64,000 nucleotides of DNA from Fidelibacterota bacterium (lineage in GTDB: Bacteria; Fidelibacterota; Marinisomatia; Marinisomatales; SCKK01): contig SCKK01000007.1 of the NCBI GenBank assembly GCA_004124475.1, positions 1 through 64,000 on the forward strand, written 5' to 3'. This document shows, in pieces, positions 26,436 to 34,580 of the stretch (within the stretch, counting starts at the first letter, position 1; each line of letters begins with the position of its first letter). The position numbers and the translations under genes are program-made. A model generated the notes under the pieces. It did no database searches. It was not told the origin of the DNA and was given only the letters and a program-made list of their open reading frames with translations.

Positions 26436-27845
26436 ATGAAAAAGACATTACTGACACAGTGTGTCTTCCTACTATTGCTCATGAGATTGGAAGGCCAAAT
26501 AGATAGTTTATCTCTGTCAGGAGAGGAAAGTGTTGTCCTTCCTGGATTTGATTTATTTATTGCAACAGATTATTATCAATCAATTTTACTACGTTGGAGC
26601 GTTGAGCATCAAATTGGACATGGGAAAATATCCATTAAAAGAAGTGAAGACTTAAAGGGTGAGTTTGAAATGATTGCTCAAGTCGAGGATGATGTTTCAT
26701 TATGGAGGGATTGGGAGGTTGAAGTAGACAATGTTTATTTTTACCGGTTAATATGGGAAGATCCGTTTGGAAATACATTTGCCACATCAGAAAAAACGCC
26801 TCCTCTGGCATCTCCATTGCCTTTACCGGATGATTTATCCATTTTAAATTTGACTATGAAGCCGGATAGCGAGTTTCCCCTTAACCTATCTACAGAACAA
26901 AACGGACTGATACTTATTTCCACCCAAATTGATACTCAGATCTTTCAAGGAGAAATTTATGATAGCCTAGGGTCGGATATTATCCTGAAAAGTGATAGCA
27001 GTGAATTATTCCTTAAACCCGTCCAAAACCTTCATGACCTTTTCCATTATATTTTTATCCGTCCATTAATCTATTCATCTCCTTTTGTTTTAGAGAATAA
27101 ATCTATCCAATGGATTCAGTTAGACCAACGCCATCTGGGGCTATTTTCAGTACAGACCCAGGTTTTACCAGATTCAGGAACAGAAGCTCTCTTATCAAGG
27201 TTAGTTGATGACTTGGGTTTTTACGGATACGATCAATACTTCGAAGAACTTCATTATAAAGGGGTAGTAGGTACTTTGTATTGGGAAGACTTATCTTTTT
27301 CTACAACCAGAATTCTCAAAGACAACTTGACTAATATTTTGGAAGAAGGACTAACCCCACAAGTTGTCGATTATATTGAAAAGACATATTTAATCCTGAA
27401 TCCGCAAATTCATACCGAATCTATAAATATCAATGATGGAGGTAAATTAGAGACTGATTTACATTTTATTCTTCAAACCTGGTTAGAGGAATTAGAATCT
27501 CAAATTTTTTCTTATGAGAATCAGGATTCGATTCTTGTTTTAGATAACAAACCTAAAGTCCCAGAAATCTTTGCCCTCTATCAGAATTATCCCAATCCAT
27601 TTAATAATGAGACGACAATCCGCTTCGCTTTGTTGGAAGAGGGTCTGATAACACTGATTGTATTTGATGCAACGGGTCATGAAGTAGGCGTATTAATTAA
27701 CGAGGAATATTTATCTCCAGGGCATTATAGTTTTAATTGGAAAGGAGAGAATTACAGTAGCGGTATCTATTTCTTCTCCCTCAAAGCCTTTGTGGGTGAG
27801 TATGAAGTATTTGTAGATTCGAGGAAGATGATATATTTAAAATAG
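26436..27845 (+). CDS. Secreted protein with type IX-style C-terminal sorting domain
   Basis: A 469-residue exported protein from ATG 26436 (an in-frame TTG lies four codons earlier). A signal peptide (MKKTLLTQCVFLLLLMRLEG) precedes a fibronectin-like strand region (ILLRWSVEHQIGHGKISIKRSED). A middle part of unknown function follows. The last ~85 residues, ALYQNYPNPFNNETTIRFAL to the end, form the Por secretion tail / FlgD-like Ig fold seen on exported proteins of FCB bacteria. No catalytic motif was recognised. The gene begins 56 bases after the IS right end, so its original promoter may have been separated. Confidence 0.85.
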   Translation: MKKTLLTQCVFLLLLMRLEGQIDSLSLSGEESVVLPGFDLFIATDYYQSILLRWSVEHQIGHGKISIKRSEDLKGEFEMIAQVEDDVSLWRDWEVEVDNVYFYRLIWEDPFGNTFATSEKTPPLASPLPLPDDLSILNLTMKPDSEFPLNLSTEQNGLILISTQIDTQIFQGEIYDSLGSDIILKSDSSELFLKPVQNLHDLFHYIFIRPLIYSSPFVLENKSIQWIQLDQRHLGLFSVQTQVLPDSGTEALLSRLVDDLGFYGYDQYFEELHYKGVVGTLYWEDLSFSTTRILKDNLTNILEEGLTPQVVDYIEKTYLILNPQIHTESININDGGKLETDLHFILQTWLEELESQIFSYENQDSILVLDNKPKVPEIFALYQNYPNPFNNETTIRFALLEEGLITLIVFDATGHEVGVLINEEYLSPGHYSFNWKGENYSSGIYFFSLKAFVGEYEVFVDSRKMIYLK

Positions 27846-27870
27846 TATTCAGAAATCCGGAGATAAAGAT

Positions 27871-28407
27871 ATGACAGAAGATTTTAATGATGAATTCCAA
27901 CAGATGGACGAGCGGGAATTTGAAACAGAACACACAATGGGTAAGGCAGTTTCCATTGAAGCCCCCATAAGCAGTCTACAACTCCAGAAGATGATTACGG
28001 TGGATTTGGGAACAACGGTCGCTGATGTTGTTAAATTGATCCAGACTGAAGGGGTCGCATGTGTTCTGGTTACGGATCAAGGAAAACTTGTCGGAATATT
28101 CACTGAGAGGGATGTTATCCGAAAATTAGTGGGTAAAGATCTTGATCATACCCGGGAAATTGTGGATGACTACATGACACCAGATCCTCGCTTCTTGTTC
28201 ATAGACGATCCCATTGCGTACGCATTAAATCGAATGTATGATGGTGGTTACCGACACGTTCCAATTATAGATACTGATCATAAACCCGTAGGAATTGTGG
28301 GAATATTGGATATCATCAGTCATTTAGCGGTCTATTATTCTGACGAGATTATGAATTTACCTCCCGATCCCTTACGGGTTGCCCAAAAACGACCAGAAGG
28401 TGGATAA
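27871..28407 (+). CDS. CBS-domain pair protein
   Basis: A 178-residue cytoplasmic protein consisting of two CBS motifs after a charged N-terminal ~40 residues. CBS1 covers about 40-105 (VDLGTTVADVVKLIQTEGVACVLVTDQGKLVGIFTERDVIRKL). CBS2 covers about 110-165 (MTPDPRFLFIDDPIAYALNRMYDGGYRHVPIIDTDHKPVGIVGILDII). Such pairs bind adenosine nucleotides and sense energy state. No enzyme or transporter domain is attached, so the partner is unknown. It starts 25 bases after the sorting-domain gene and could share its transcript. Confidence 0.9.
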   Translation: MTEDFNDEFQQMDEREFETEHTMGKAVSIEAPISSLQLQKMITVDLGTTVADVVKLIQTEGVACVLVTDQGKLVGIFTERDVIRKLVGKDLDHTREIVDDYMTPDPRFLFIDDPIAYALNRMYDGGYRHVPIIDTDHKPVGIVGILDIISHLAVYYSDEIMNLPPDPLRVAQKRPEGG

Positions 28408-28739
28408 AATTTATTGTTTGTCAATGAGACTTCGTGAACACTTACCTCATATTTTGCAATTCCATTTCGTCAGGATGTCACTATCAAAAAGGATATATGA
28501 AGTCTACGCACAGCATCCTTGTCCGCAGGATCCTTTTAGGGCATCCTGTGGATAAGGTAAACGGTATAAGAGACAAGTTGAAGAAATGGAATCTGTTAGA
28601 CTTAATCCCTGATCACTTGAACAAATAAAATGAATTTTTTGGAAATACGAAGGATAGATACTGTGCCTGACTATATCCCCATACCATATAACTTATACCC
28701 CACACCCCTATTCTGTCTCCATAGATGGATAGTTAGTAA
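28408..28739. other. Intergenic region with one hairpin repeat
   Basis: About 330 bases. CCTTGTCCGCAGGATCC (28517-28533) faces GCATCCTGTGGATAAGG (28541-28557), an imperfect palindrome of the CCGCAGGATCC family. A 64-codon frame at 28434-28628 runs through this repeat and is not supported as a gene. Confidence 0.55.
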
Positions 28740-29477
28740 ATGCGAAACTTGAGTTACTTAATATCTATTATTAGTCAACAAAAACTTATTTTTATCATAT
28801 TAGTGTTTTTCCTGTTTGGCTGTGCTGCTCACCCAACGGTAGCCTATAAAACCATGAAAAAGGGGGAAAAGCTTTACGGCTACTCTTTTTCCATTGAGAA
28901 TGTTTTTCCTGTTCTTTTTTATCGATATGGAATCTCAGAGATCAGTGACGTTGGTTTTCGTTTGGGTTTGCCCATATATGGTAGCGGATTCGATTACTCC
29001 AGAATTTTATTCCAAAGCGGACAAAAAAGAGATGTCTTAAATATTGCCTGGTCGTGGACACCCAATTCCAACTTCGATTTTACATATTATAAATTCACTG
29101 AAAAGAAAAAACGCCCTGGCATTGTTACCTACTGGGGTTTAAGAGGGATGTTCATACCCAAAGGAATTACGGGGGGTCGAAGTTTAAGAATTGGATTACT
29201 ACTTGGATCAAACCTCAAAGGTAAATTTGGATATGAGATCGGTTACTTTCACGATGCTGCCGGTATTCCAATAAAACAGATATTTACTCCTAAATTTGAT
29301 GATGCTAATCCCGACTGGGACGACCGATATAAACAGTATCCCCTAACTTCAGATTTTGGATTTCCGACTGAACATGCACGAATTACAGGGCTATCTATTC
29401 GTTTGAATTTCTTCATCAATACTAGTAATAATAAGAAATTATCAAAAGGTGATTCGGAATCTGTTGATAATAATTGA
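28740..29477 (+). CDS. Hypothetical lipoprotein
   Basis: A 245-residue protein I do not recognise. The N-terminal membrane segment ends in the lipobox LFGC|AA (cysteine near residue 28), so it should be lipid-anchored. The rest alternates aromatic and polar residues in short strands (FRLGLPIYGSGFDYSRILF, WSWTPNSNFDFTYYKF, GGRSLRIGLLLGSNLKGKFGYEIGYF). That suggests a small beta-barrel or beta-sandwich facing the outer membrane. The C-terminus is asparagine- and serine-rich. GTTAGTA lies directly upstream of ATG 28740, so this might be another integron-like cassette start, but that is weak. Confidence 0.7.
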   Translation: MRNLSYLISIISQQKLIFIILVFFLFGCAAHPTVAYKTMKKGEKLYGYSFSIENVFPVLFYRYGISEISDVGFRLGLPIYGSGFDYSRILFQSGQKRDVLNIAWSWTPNSNFDFTYYKFTEKKKRPGIVTYWGLRGMFIPKGITGGRSLRIGLLLGSNLKGKFGYEIGYFHDAAGIPIKQIFTPKFDDANPDWDDRYKQYPLTSDFGFPTEHARITGLSIRLNFFINTSNNKKLSKGDSESVDNN

Positions 29478-29792
29478 TGAGTCTACTCCGAAAAGGGTTT
29501 AAACAAAAGGTGAGTGGGTAATTTACATTGAATTCCCTTGGTAATTTAACACTTTATCCCTTCTATCTACATTTCACTGCGATAGACAGGATTATTTTCA
29601 AGTATACCCCTAAAGTGGGTAATGATTTCATCTATCTGTCGTTAGGGACGATAGACAGGTCAATTCTAACAAAAATGACCTTTTCGGATACGACTCATTG
29701 ATCATAAAATACACCTTATCCATAATATATTCCATATATTTTGTTGTTAGCACTATAATTAAATGATTCAACAAATTAATTAAGGGGGAAGC
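29478..29792. other. Intergenic region with palindromes and cassette boundary
   Basis: About 315 bases. It contains an imperfect palindrome CTATCTGTCG...CGATAGACAGG at 29632-29659, a candidate attC at 29664-29752, and the cassette boundary GTTAGCA at 29746-29752. No gene was seen. Confidence 0.5.
29664..29752 (+). other. Candidate attC site upstream of the protease cassette
   Basis: TTCTAACAAAAATG at the left and CATATATTTTGTTGTTAGCA at the right can pair in part across an 89-base region. The outer core motifs (CTAAC/GTTAG) are in the positions expected for R'' and R'. The interior is AT-rich and less regular than the downstream site, so this is a weaker call. Confidence 0.4.
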
Positions 29793-30794
29793 ATGCGCAA
29801 GACGATAACCACTTTTGTAATAATCTTCATTCTTCATAGCGGAATTTCTATGGCATCTGGAGAAAACAAGAAAAGTTGGATTGATCTTGTTCGTGAGGCT
29901 ACGGTTGCTTTGGGTACCGTCAAACAAGCAAAAGTCCAAGATGAAAAGGGAGAAAAAACTGAAAAGAATATTTTTGCCGTTGTGGGTACTGGCGTCATCC
30001 TTGGAATACCAGACGATCAATCTAAAACACCATGGATAGTCACCGCTAAACACGTTTTTCATGACCCCACAAAAAATTGGGATCCTGATACAATTCAACT
30101 TCGATTTGCTTGGTTTGAAGAAAAAGGTATTGATGAGTATCTCGGTATCAAAATCAATCTTAAGAAGAATGGGAAGCGCTTATGGACACCTCACCCCAAT
30201 AACCAAGTTGATCTTGCTGCTATGCCCCTAATAATTCCGAAACAAGAAGCTGGACGAGATTCTCTCCCAATTATCCCATTAGGCAACTTTGCAACTGGAG
30301 CTGATCTATATGAAGGTGCTGCTGTGTTGATATTTGGTTTCCCTGGTGCAGTCGGTCCATCATTCTGGACTAAAGCTTTGGTTAGGTCAGGCATCATTGC
30401 ATGGGTTCACCCATCTGCACCAGAGGAACAACCATTACTCATTGACGCGATGGTATTCCCTGGTAACAGTGGAGGTCCAGTTTTTCGTATTCCAACCGGA
30501 ATTGATCGGTATGGTAATTTCATCGTCGGCGGGAAACCATCTTTTCTTGGAATAGTCTCACAAGGACGACGTCAGGCTGTTCCTTTAACAGCCGGGGGTA
30601 AAGAGATAGAGCTTCAAGGACCCGCAGGCCCAATGAAAATTGTCAGTGAAGATTGGATTGGTGTGGGTATAGTGGAACCAGCTTCAAAAGTGCTCGAACT
30701 CTTGAAGTTCGCTAGTGAAAACAAACCATAATTTGAACGGAAGTGCTAACAAAAAAATCCAGCGAATGCGTAATACGCCCCGCTGATTTTAACG
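29747..30794 (+). mobile_element. Integron-type gene cassette carrying a serine protease
   Basis: The segment starts at the G|TTAGCA boundary (29746-29752) and ends at G|TTATGC (30794-30800). Its own R'' box TGCTAAC (30744-30750) is the exact complement of its first bases plus G (GTTAGCA). That relation is required when a cassette is excised as a circle. It holds one gene on the + strand with short flanks, and the attC begins 12 bases after the gene. No integrase is in the window, so this would be a lone cassette or part of an integrase-less cluster. Confidence 0.65.
29793..30731 (+). CDS. Secreted trypsin-like serine protease
   Basis: A 312-residue protein with a signal peptide at about 1-22 (MRKTITTFVIIFILHSGISMA). 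It has a trypsin-like catalytic triad: H87 in VTAKHVFH, D140 in NQVDLAAMPL, and S226 in FPGNSGGPVF. The oxyanion GNSGGP box is canonical for the S1/HtrA-type fold. There is no PDZ domain, so it is not a full DegP/HtrA. GGGGGAAGC precedes ATG 29793. It lies alone inside the cassette-like segment. The target is unknown, and a stress or antagonism role is only a guess. Confidence 0.85.
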   Translation: MRKTITTFVIIFILHSGISMASGENKKSWIDLVREATVALGTVKQAKVQDEKGEKTEKNIFAVVGTGVILGIPDDQSKTPWIVTAKHVFHDPTKNWDPDTIQLRFAWFEEKGIDEYLGIKINLKKNGKRLWTPHPNNQVDLAAMPLIIPKQEAGRDSLPIIPLGNFATGADLYEGAAVLIFGFPGAVGPSFWTKALVRSGIIAWVHPSAPEEQPLLIDAMVFPGNSGGPVFRIPTGIDRYGNFIVGGKPSFLGIVSQGRRQAVPLTAGGKEIELQGPAGPMKIVSEDWIGVGIVEPASKVLELLKFASENKP

Positions 30795-30800
30795 TTATGC
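30744..30800 (+). other. attC recombination site
   Basis: A 57-base imperfect palindrome bounded by TGCTAAC and GTTATGC. AAAATCCAGCG pairs with CGCTGATTTT, leaving one bulged base as attC hairpins do. An inner GCGT-AAT-ACGC hairpin forms the tip. Size and organisation match short integron attC sites. Confidence 0.65.
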
Positions 30801-30833
30801 ATTTTAATTTTTTCAAGAATAAGAGAAAATGAT

Positions 30834-30908
30834 ATGAAAGAAACATTAAATGCAATTTATGAAAAAGGAGTTTTTAGATCTTTAAAACCTCCTCAAATAT
30901 TAGCTTGA
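30834..30908 (+). pseudogene. Truncated DUF104-like (AF2212 family) antitoxin remnant
   Basis: A 24-codon frame, MKETLNAIYEKGVFRSLKP followed by PQILA and a stop. The first 19 residues match the conserved start of AF2212/DUF104 antitoxins (M..TIEAIYENGVFRPLKP), and then the similarity ends abruptly. No PIN toxin follows. It sits right after the attC boundary, where the next cassette's gene would begin, so it is probably the stub of a truncated toxin-antitoxin cassette. Confidence 0.6.
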
Positions 30909-30927
30909 TCTATTCATCAGCCGCTAA

Positions 30928-30943
30928 CCCCGAATATTCGGGG
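30928..30943. repeat. Perfect palindrome CCCCGAATATTCGGGG
   Basis: A 16-bp perfect inverted repeat flanked by CGCTAAC and GTTACGC. It belongs to the CCCGA...TCGGG family. Confidence 0.75.
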
Positions 30944-31069
30944 GAAGTTACGCTAATGTTTTTCCGCAGGATGCTACGCATTTTCATTTTAGGTGACTAA
31001 AAAATGTTCCAAATTTCGTAAAATCTGTGCGATGATGTGTTCCCCATAATAATTTATTTTTCTTACCTT

Positions 31070-31089
31070 CCTGCTTATCGGCAGACAGG
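31070..31089. repeat. 20-bp palindrome, sibling of the transposase insertion
   Basis: CCTGCTTATCGGCAGACAGG differs at two positions from the element inserted at 25122-25141. It lies upstream of the transsulfuration-type gene. Confidence 0.8.
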
Positions 31090-31142
31090 TGTGTTGCTTT
31101 GTGTTTCTTAGTGCCATCGTAACTATAAAAAAAGGAGATAAT

Positions 31143-32285
31143 ATGAGATTTGACACAAAAGTGGTACGGGCAGGGATCAAACCGGATCCTACGACTGGCG
31201 CAATTATTCCACCTATTTATCAAACAGCTACTTATGTGCTTGAAGAAGTAGGGAGAGATAAAGGATTTGATTACACCCGTTCTGCAAATCCTACCCGGCA
31301 GCTTTTAGAAGAAAACCTGGCTGCCATAGAAGGGGGAAAATACGGAGTCTGTTTTGCCAGCGGCATGTCTACGGTGGATGCCTGTTTAAAACTGTTGGAA
31401 GCCGGTGATCATGTCGTCTGTTCAGATGATGTTTATGGGGGAGTTTCCCGTCTTTTCAATAATATTCTCAATAAATATGATTTGAAGTTTACCTATGTGG
31501 ATACATCGGACCCGGATCAAGTAGTTGAAGCGATTCGCCCTGAGACAGTGATGTTGTGGATAGAAACGCCGACAAACCCTCTACTCAAAGTGACTGACCT
31601 TGAAGCAATGGGCGTGATTGCAAAGGAACACACTTTGTTGTATGCCGTGGATTCTACCTTTGCGACCCCGGTTTTCCTTCGTCCGTTGGAATATGGGGCG
31701 GATATGGTTGTCCATAGTACCACAAAATATTTAAGTGGACATAACCAGCTCATCGGAGGGATTGTGATTACCAACCAGGAAGATATTTTTGACGAAATGA
31801 AATTTGTCCAGAAAACCATTGGTGCGGTTCCCAGTCCATTTGACTGTTGGCTCACATTATTGGGCGTAAAAACTTTGCACCTTCGTATGGCAAGACATGC
31901 TGAAAATGGGCAGGTTGTGGCGGAATTTCTGGAGAACCACCCGAAAATAGCAAAAGTTACCTATCCGGGATTACCCTCACATCCCCAGTATAACGTAGCA
32001 ATAAAACAGATGTCGGGTTACAGTGGTATGATTTCATTTGAACTCAAAGGGGGCATTGCGGCAGGAAAGAATTTGATGAATAATGTCAAGTTATGTTTAC
32101 TTGCGGAAAGTCTCGGGGCAGTGGAAACAATGATTACTCACCCCGCCACAATGACCCACGTGGATGTACCAAAAGATGAGCGTTATGCGAGGGGACTCAC
32201 CGATGGGTTGGTGAGGATTTCTGTGGGTATTGAAGATCCCGAGGATATTGTTAATGATCTTGGACAGGCTCTCGAATTTGCATAA
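31143..32285 (+). CDS. Cys/Met-metabolism PLP enzyme (cystathionine synthase/lyase type)
   Basis: A 380-residue fold-type I PLP enzyme of the transsulfuration family. ATG 31143 was chosen because AAAGGAGATA precedes it. A longer in-frame extension to 31089 runs into the palindrome and lacks conservation. IIPPIYQTATYV, the YTRSANPTRQLLE region, FASGMSTVDACL and IETPTNPLLKVTDLEA are typical. The PLP lysine is in HSTTKYLSGHNQLIGG. The C-terminal SLGAVETMITHPATMTH and GLVRISVGIEDPEDI complete the fold. The motifs suit cystathionine gamma-synthase, beta-lyase or gamma-lyase, and I cannot separate these by eye. A paralogue follows. Confidence 0.9.
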   Translation: MRFDTKVVRAGIKPDPTTGAIIPPIYQTATYVLEEVGRDKGFDYTRSANPTRQLLEENLAAIEGGKYGVCFASGMSTVDACLKLLEAGDHVVCSDDVYGGVSRLFNNILNKYDLKFTYVDTSDPDQVVEAIRPETVMLWIETPTNPLLKVTDLEAMGVIAKEHTLLYAVDSTFATPVFLRPLEYGADMVVHSTTKYLSGHNQLIGGIVITNQEDIFDEMKFVQKTIGAVPSPFDCWLTLLGVKTLHLRMARHAENGQVVAEFLENHPKIAKVTYPGLPSHPQYNVAIKQMSGYSGMISFELKGGIAAGKNLMNNVKLCLLAESLGAVETMITHPATMTHVDVPKDERYARGLTDGLVRISVGIEDPEDIVNDLGQALEFA

Positions 32286-32601
32286 TAATCCTCGTTATCA
32301 ATGTTGTCAATATCTCAAAAAATAATCTATAATTTGAACTCGAAACCTCAGTGTTGTGGCAACCAAGATCATCAAAACCACAACATTGAAAGAGGTAGAG
32401 ATTTTTCACCTGAAAATAGCTTTAAGCATGGAGTACGGAGTATGGAGAATTGCCTGCCCCGTACGGAGCTTGTCCCGAAGTTTCGGGATGTGTGTCTCAT
32501 TTCGAATGATATTTTATCAGACTTAGAACAGACGGTGTGAAAAGCTCGACTTTTTTTGTCTTAATACCTTAAAAATAGTTGTTCACGTAGAAGGTCAGAT
32601 T
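32286..32601. other. Intergenic region between two PLP enzymes
   Basis: About 315 bases. GTGTTGTGG (near 32352) and CCACAACAT (near 32380) form a hairpin. CCCCGTACGGAGC lies near 32458, and TCCCGAAGTTTCGGGA is at 32473-32488. A 79-codon frame over this stretch is not supported as a gene. Confidence 0.5.
32473..32488. repeat. Dispersed palindrome TCCCGAAGTTTCGGGA
   Basis: 16-bp inverted repeat of the dispersed family, the same core as at 3273 and 8903 with one central base pair changed. Confidence 0.75.
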
Positions 32602-33756
32602 ATGAATAAAAACTTCAAAAAGATTGAAACAAAGCTCATCCACTCCGGTGAACCGGAACCCCGGATTGGTGGAGCAGTGGCTATGCCAATTTTTCAATCG
32701 GCTATGTATGAGACCGCTGGGGAAGGTAGTTACCATGATATTAAATATATTCGCCTGAATAACACTCCTAACCAAATCGCCCTACAGGAAAAATTGTCAG
32801 CATTAGAAAATGCAGAAGCTGGTCTTGTCACATCCAGCGGCATGGCAGCTATCACCACTTCTCTCCTTTCATTTCTGTCCTCAGGGAATCATCTGTTGAT
32901 CCAGGATACGCTCTATGGTGGGACTCATACCTTTATTACACATGATATCGGACAGTGGGGAATATCTTACGATTTTATCAATGGTGATGATCCGGATTCG
33001 TGGAATGATTTGTTAAAGCCTGAGACTAAAGTAATTTATATGGAGACGATGACTAATCCCCTGTTGCAGGTAGCAGACCTGGAAGCGGTAGTGGTTTTTG
33101 CTCAAAAACATGGATTAATCTCTATCATTGACAATACATTTGCCTCGCCTATTAACTTTAGACCTGCAGAGTGGGGATTTGACCTGTCGTGTCATAGTTG
33201 CACGAAATATTTGAATGGTCACTCAGATATTGTTGCCGGTGCAGTGATTGGAAGTGCCAATTTAATAGAAAAGATCACATACACATTGAATCAACTGGGA
33301 GGAACTCTCGACCCTCACGCCTGTTTTTTACTGCATAGGGGTGTCAAGACTCTGGCAATCAGGATGGAACGTCAAAATACAAATGCTATGACAATAGCAG
33401 TATTCCTGAAAAATCATCCGGCTGTACATCATGTCAATTATCCCGGCTTAAAAAACCACCCCGATCATGACAGAGCCTCCAGGTTATTTGATGGATTCAG
33501 CGGCATGTTAAGTTTTGAATTAACCGGGGGGTTGGAAGACTCGAATCGTTTTATTAAGAAAGTGAAACTTCCCATTGTGGCGCCCAGTTTGGGTGGGGTT
33601 GAAACACTCGTTACCCTTCCAGCCACGACATCGCATTCAGGAATGTCAGGCGAAGAACGCCAGCAATTAGGAATTACCGATAGCTTGATTCGTCTTTCGG
33701 TGGGAATTGAAAATGTGGATGATTTGATAGAAGATTTTGAACAGGCGCTGACGTAG
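32602..33756 (+). CDS. Second Cys/Met-metabolism PLP enzyme (methionine gamma-lyase-like)
   Basis: A 384-residue paralogue of the preceding enzyme. The N-terminal ETKLIHSGEPEPRIGGAVAMPIFQSAMYE, SSGMAAITTSLLSFL, METMTNPLLQVADLEAV and the PLP-lysine region CHSCTKYLNGHSDIVAG are all present. The shape fits cystathionine gamma-lyase or methionine gamma-lyase. The substrate-specifying residues differ from those of the first copy (HSCTKY against HSTTKY; YIRLNNTP against YTRSANP), so the pair probably splits synthase and lyase roles. sfsA follows after 13 bases. Confidence 0.88.
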   Translation: MNKNFKKIETKLIHSGEPEPRIGGAVAMPIFQSAMYETAGEGSYHDIKYIRLNNTPNQIALQEKLSALENAEAGLVTSSGMAAITTSLLSFLSSGNHLLIQDTLYGGTHTFITHDIGQWGISYDFINGDDPDSWNDLLKPETKVIYMETMTNPLLQVADLEAVVVFAQKHGLISIIDNTFASPINFRPAEWGFDLSCHSCTKYLNGHSDIVAGAVIGSANLIEKITYTLNQLGGTLDPHACFLLHRGVKTLAIRMERQNTNAMTIAVFLKNHPAVHHVNYPGLKNHPDHDRASRLFDGFSGMLSFELTGGLEDSNRFIKKVKLPIVAPSLGGVETLVTLPATTSHSGMSGEERQQLGITDSLIRLSVGIENVDDLIEDFEQALT

Positions 33757-33769
33757 CTGAATCAATAGG

Positions 33770-34495
33770 ATGAAAATTGTTGGTCCTTTATTCGATGCCA
33801 CATTTGTCGATCGACCCAACCGGTTTCTCACCATCGTTAAAATTGATGGGATAAAGGTAAAAAGCCATCTTCCTGATCCAGGTAGGTTAGAAGAGCTTCT
33901 CCTTCCAGGTGCCACGCTCAAGGTACGACCTGTTTCCCCACAGGGTCCTTTGGACAATGGTCAAATGGTAAAACGGAAGACAGAGTGGACAACGGTTATG
34001 GTAAAAACCAGTAACCAGTGGGTTTCAATTGACACCACACTGCCCAATCGGTTTGTCAAGTGGTTGTTGGAAAAAAGTGATCTCCCATTCTTAACAGATT
34101 TTCATATAGTAAAACAGGAAGTGACTGTAGGTCATCACCGGTTTGATTTTCTATTAGATGGTGCCAATGGTTTGTTCTATTTGGAAGTGAAATCCGTTAC
34201 CTTGGTGGATAACGGGGTGGCTATGTTTCCCGATGCGGTGACGGTTAGAGGTAAACGCCATTTAGAAGCATTAGCGGAAATGTCAAATGAGGGAAAAGAT
34301 ACAGGTGTTTTGTTTGTTTGTCAGAGACCAGATGTTGTTGAATTCCGCCCTCAATGGAATCGAGATCCTAAGTTTTCCAAAGCATTAATTAATGCGGAAG
34401 CTGCTGGAGTAAAAATCCGGGTGATTTCCGCAAATGTGTCACCAACTAAAATTCTGTTTGAAAAAGAAATACCTTATAAACTTGGTAAACATTAA
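33770..34495 (+). CDS. sfsA: SfsA-family DNA/RNA nuclease
   Basis: A 241-residue SfsA (sugar fermentation stimulation) protein. The family has an N-terminal OB fold (FVDRPNRFLTIVKIDGIKVKSHLPDPGRLEELLLPGA) and a C-terminal restriction-endonuclease-like domain. The latter's metal site is visible as DFLLDGANGLFYLEVKSVTL, with the E-x-K. FPDAVTVRGKRHLEAL and GVLFVCQRPDV are family hallmarks. It is annotated as a nuclease of uncertain physiological role. The length is normal. Confidence 0.94.
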   Translation: MKIVGPLFDATFVDRPNRFLTIVKIDGIKVKSHLPDPGRLEELLLPGATLKVRPVSPQGPLDNGQMVKRKTEWTTVMVKTSNQWVSIDTTLPNRFVKWLLEKSDLPFLTDFHIVKQEVTVGHHRFDFLLDGANGLFYLEVKSVTLVDNGVAMFPDAVTVRGKRHLEALAEMSNEGKDTGVLFVCQRPDVVEFRPQWNRDPKFSKALINAEAAGVKIRVISANVSPTKILFEKEIPYKLGKH

Positions 34496-34580
34496 GTGAA
34501 CTCGTCAGTTATGATATCTGTACTATACCGAAGCAACAGGTTTACCAATTAATTACTAACATTATACCATTTTAAAAACG

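Larger units (their letters stand above)
30732..31142. other. Intergenic region with attC, antitoxin remnant and palindromes
   Basis: About 410 bases. It contains the attC at 30744-30800, a 24-codon antitoxin remnant, the perfect palindrome CCCCGAATATTCGGGG at 30928-30943, a CCGCAGGATG motif near 30965 and the 20-bp palindrome at 31070-31089. The AAAGGAGATA ribosome site of the next gene ends the region. Confidence 0.6.

Noticed and set aside
28434-28628. A 64-codon ORF in the gap after the CBS gene
   Set aside because: It runs through a palindromic repeat, has no recognisable domain, and no good ribosome site.
28731-28742. GTTAGTA before the hypothetical lipoprotein as a cassette start
   Set aside because: The box after that gene (TTCTAAC) is not its complement at one position, and no regular attC was found, so I do not claim it.
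30922-30955. CGCTAAC...GTTACGC as another attC
   Set aside because: At about 34 bases it is shorter than any attC I know, and its centre is the dispersed CCCCGAATATTCGGGG palindrome.
31089-31142. N-terminal extension of the first PLP enzyme
   Set aside because: It lies in the palindrome-bearing gap, and the good ribosome site AAAGGAGATA fits ATG 31143.
32301-32540. A 79-codon ORF between the PLP enzymes
   Set aside because: It consists largely of hairpin and repeat sequence and has no protein-like composition.
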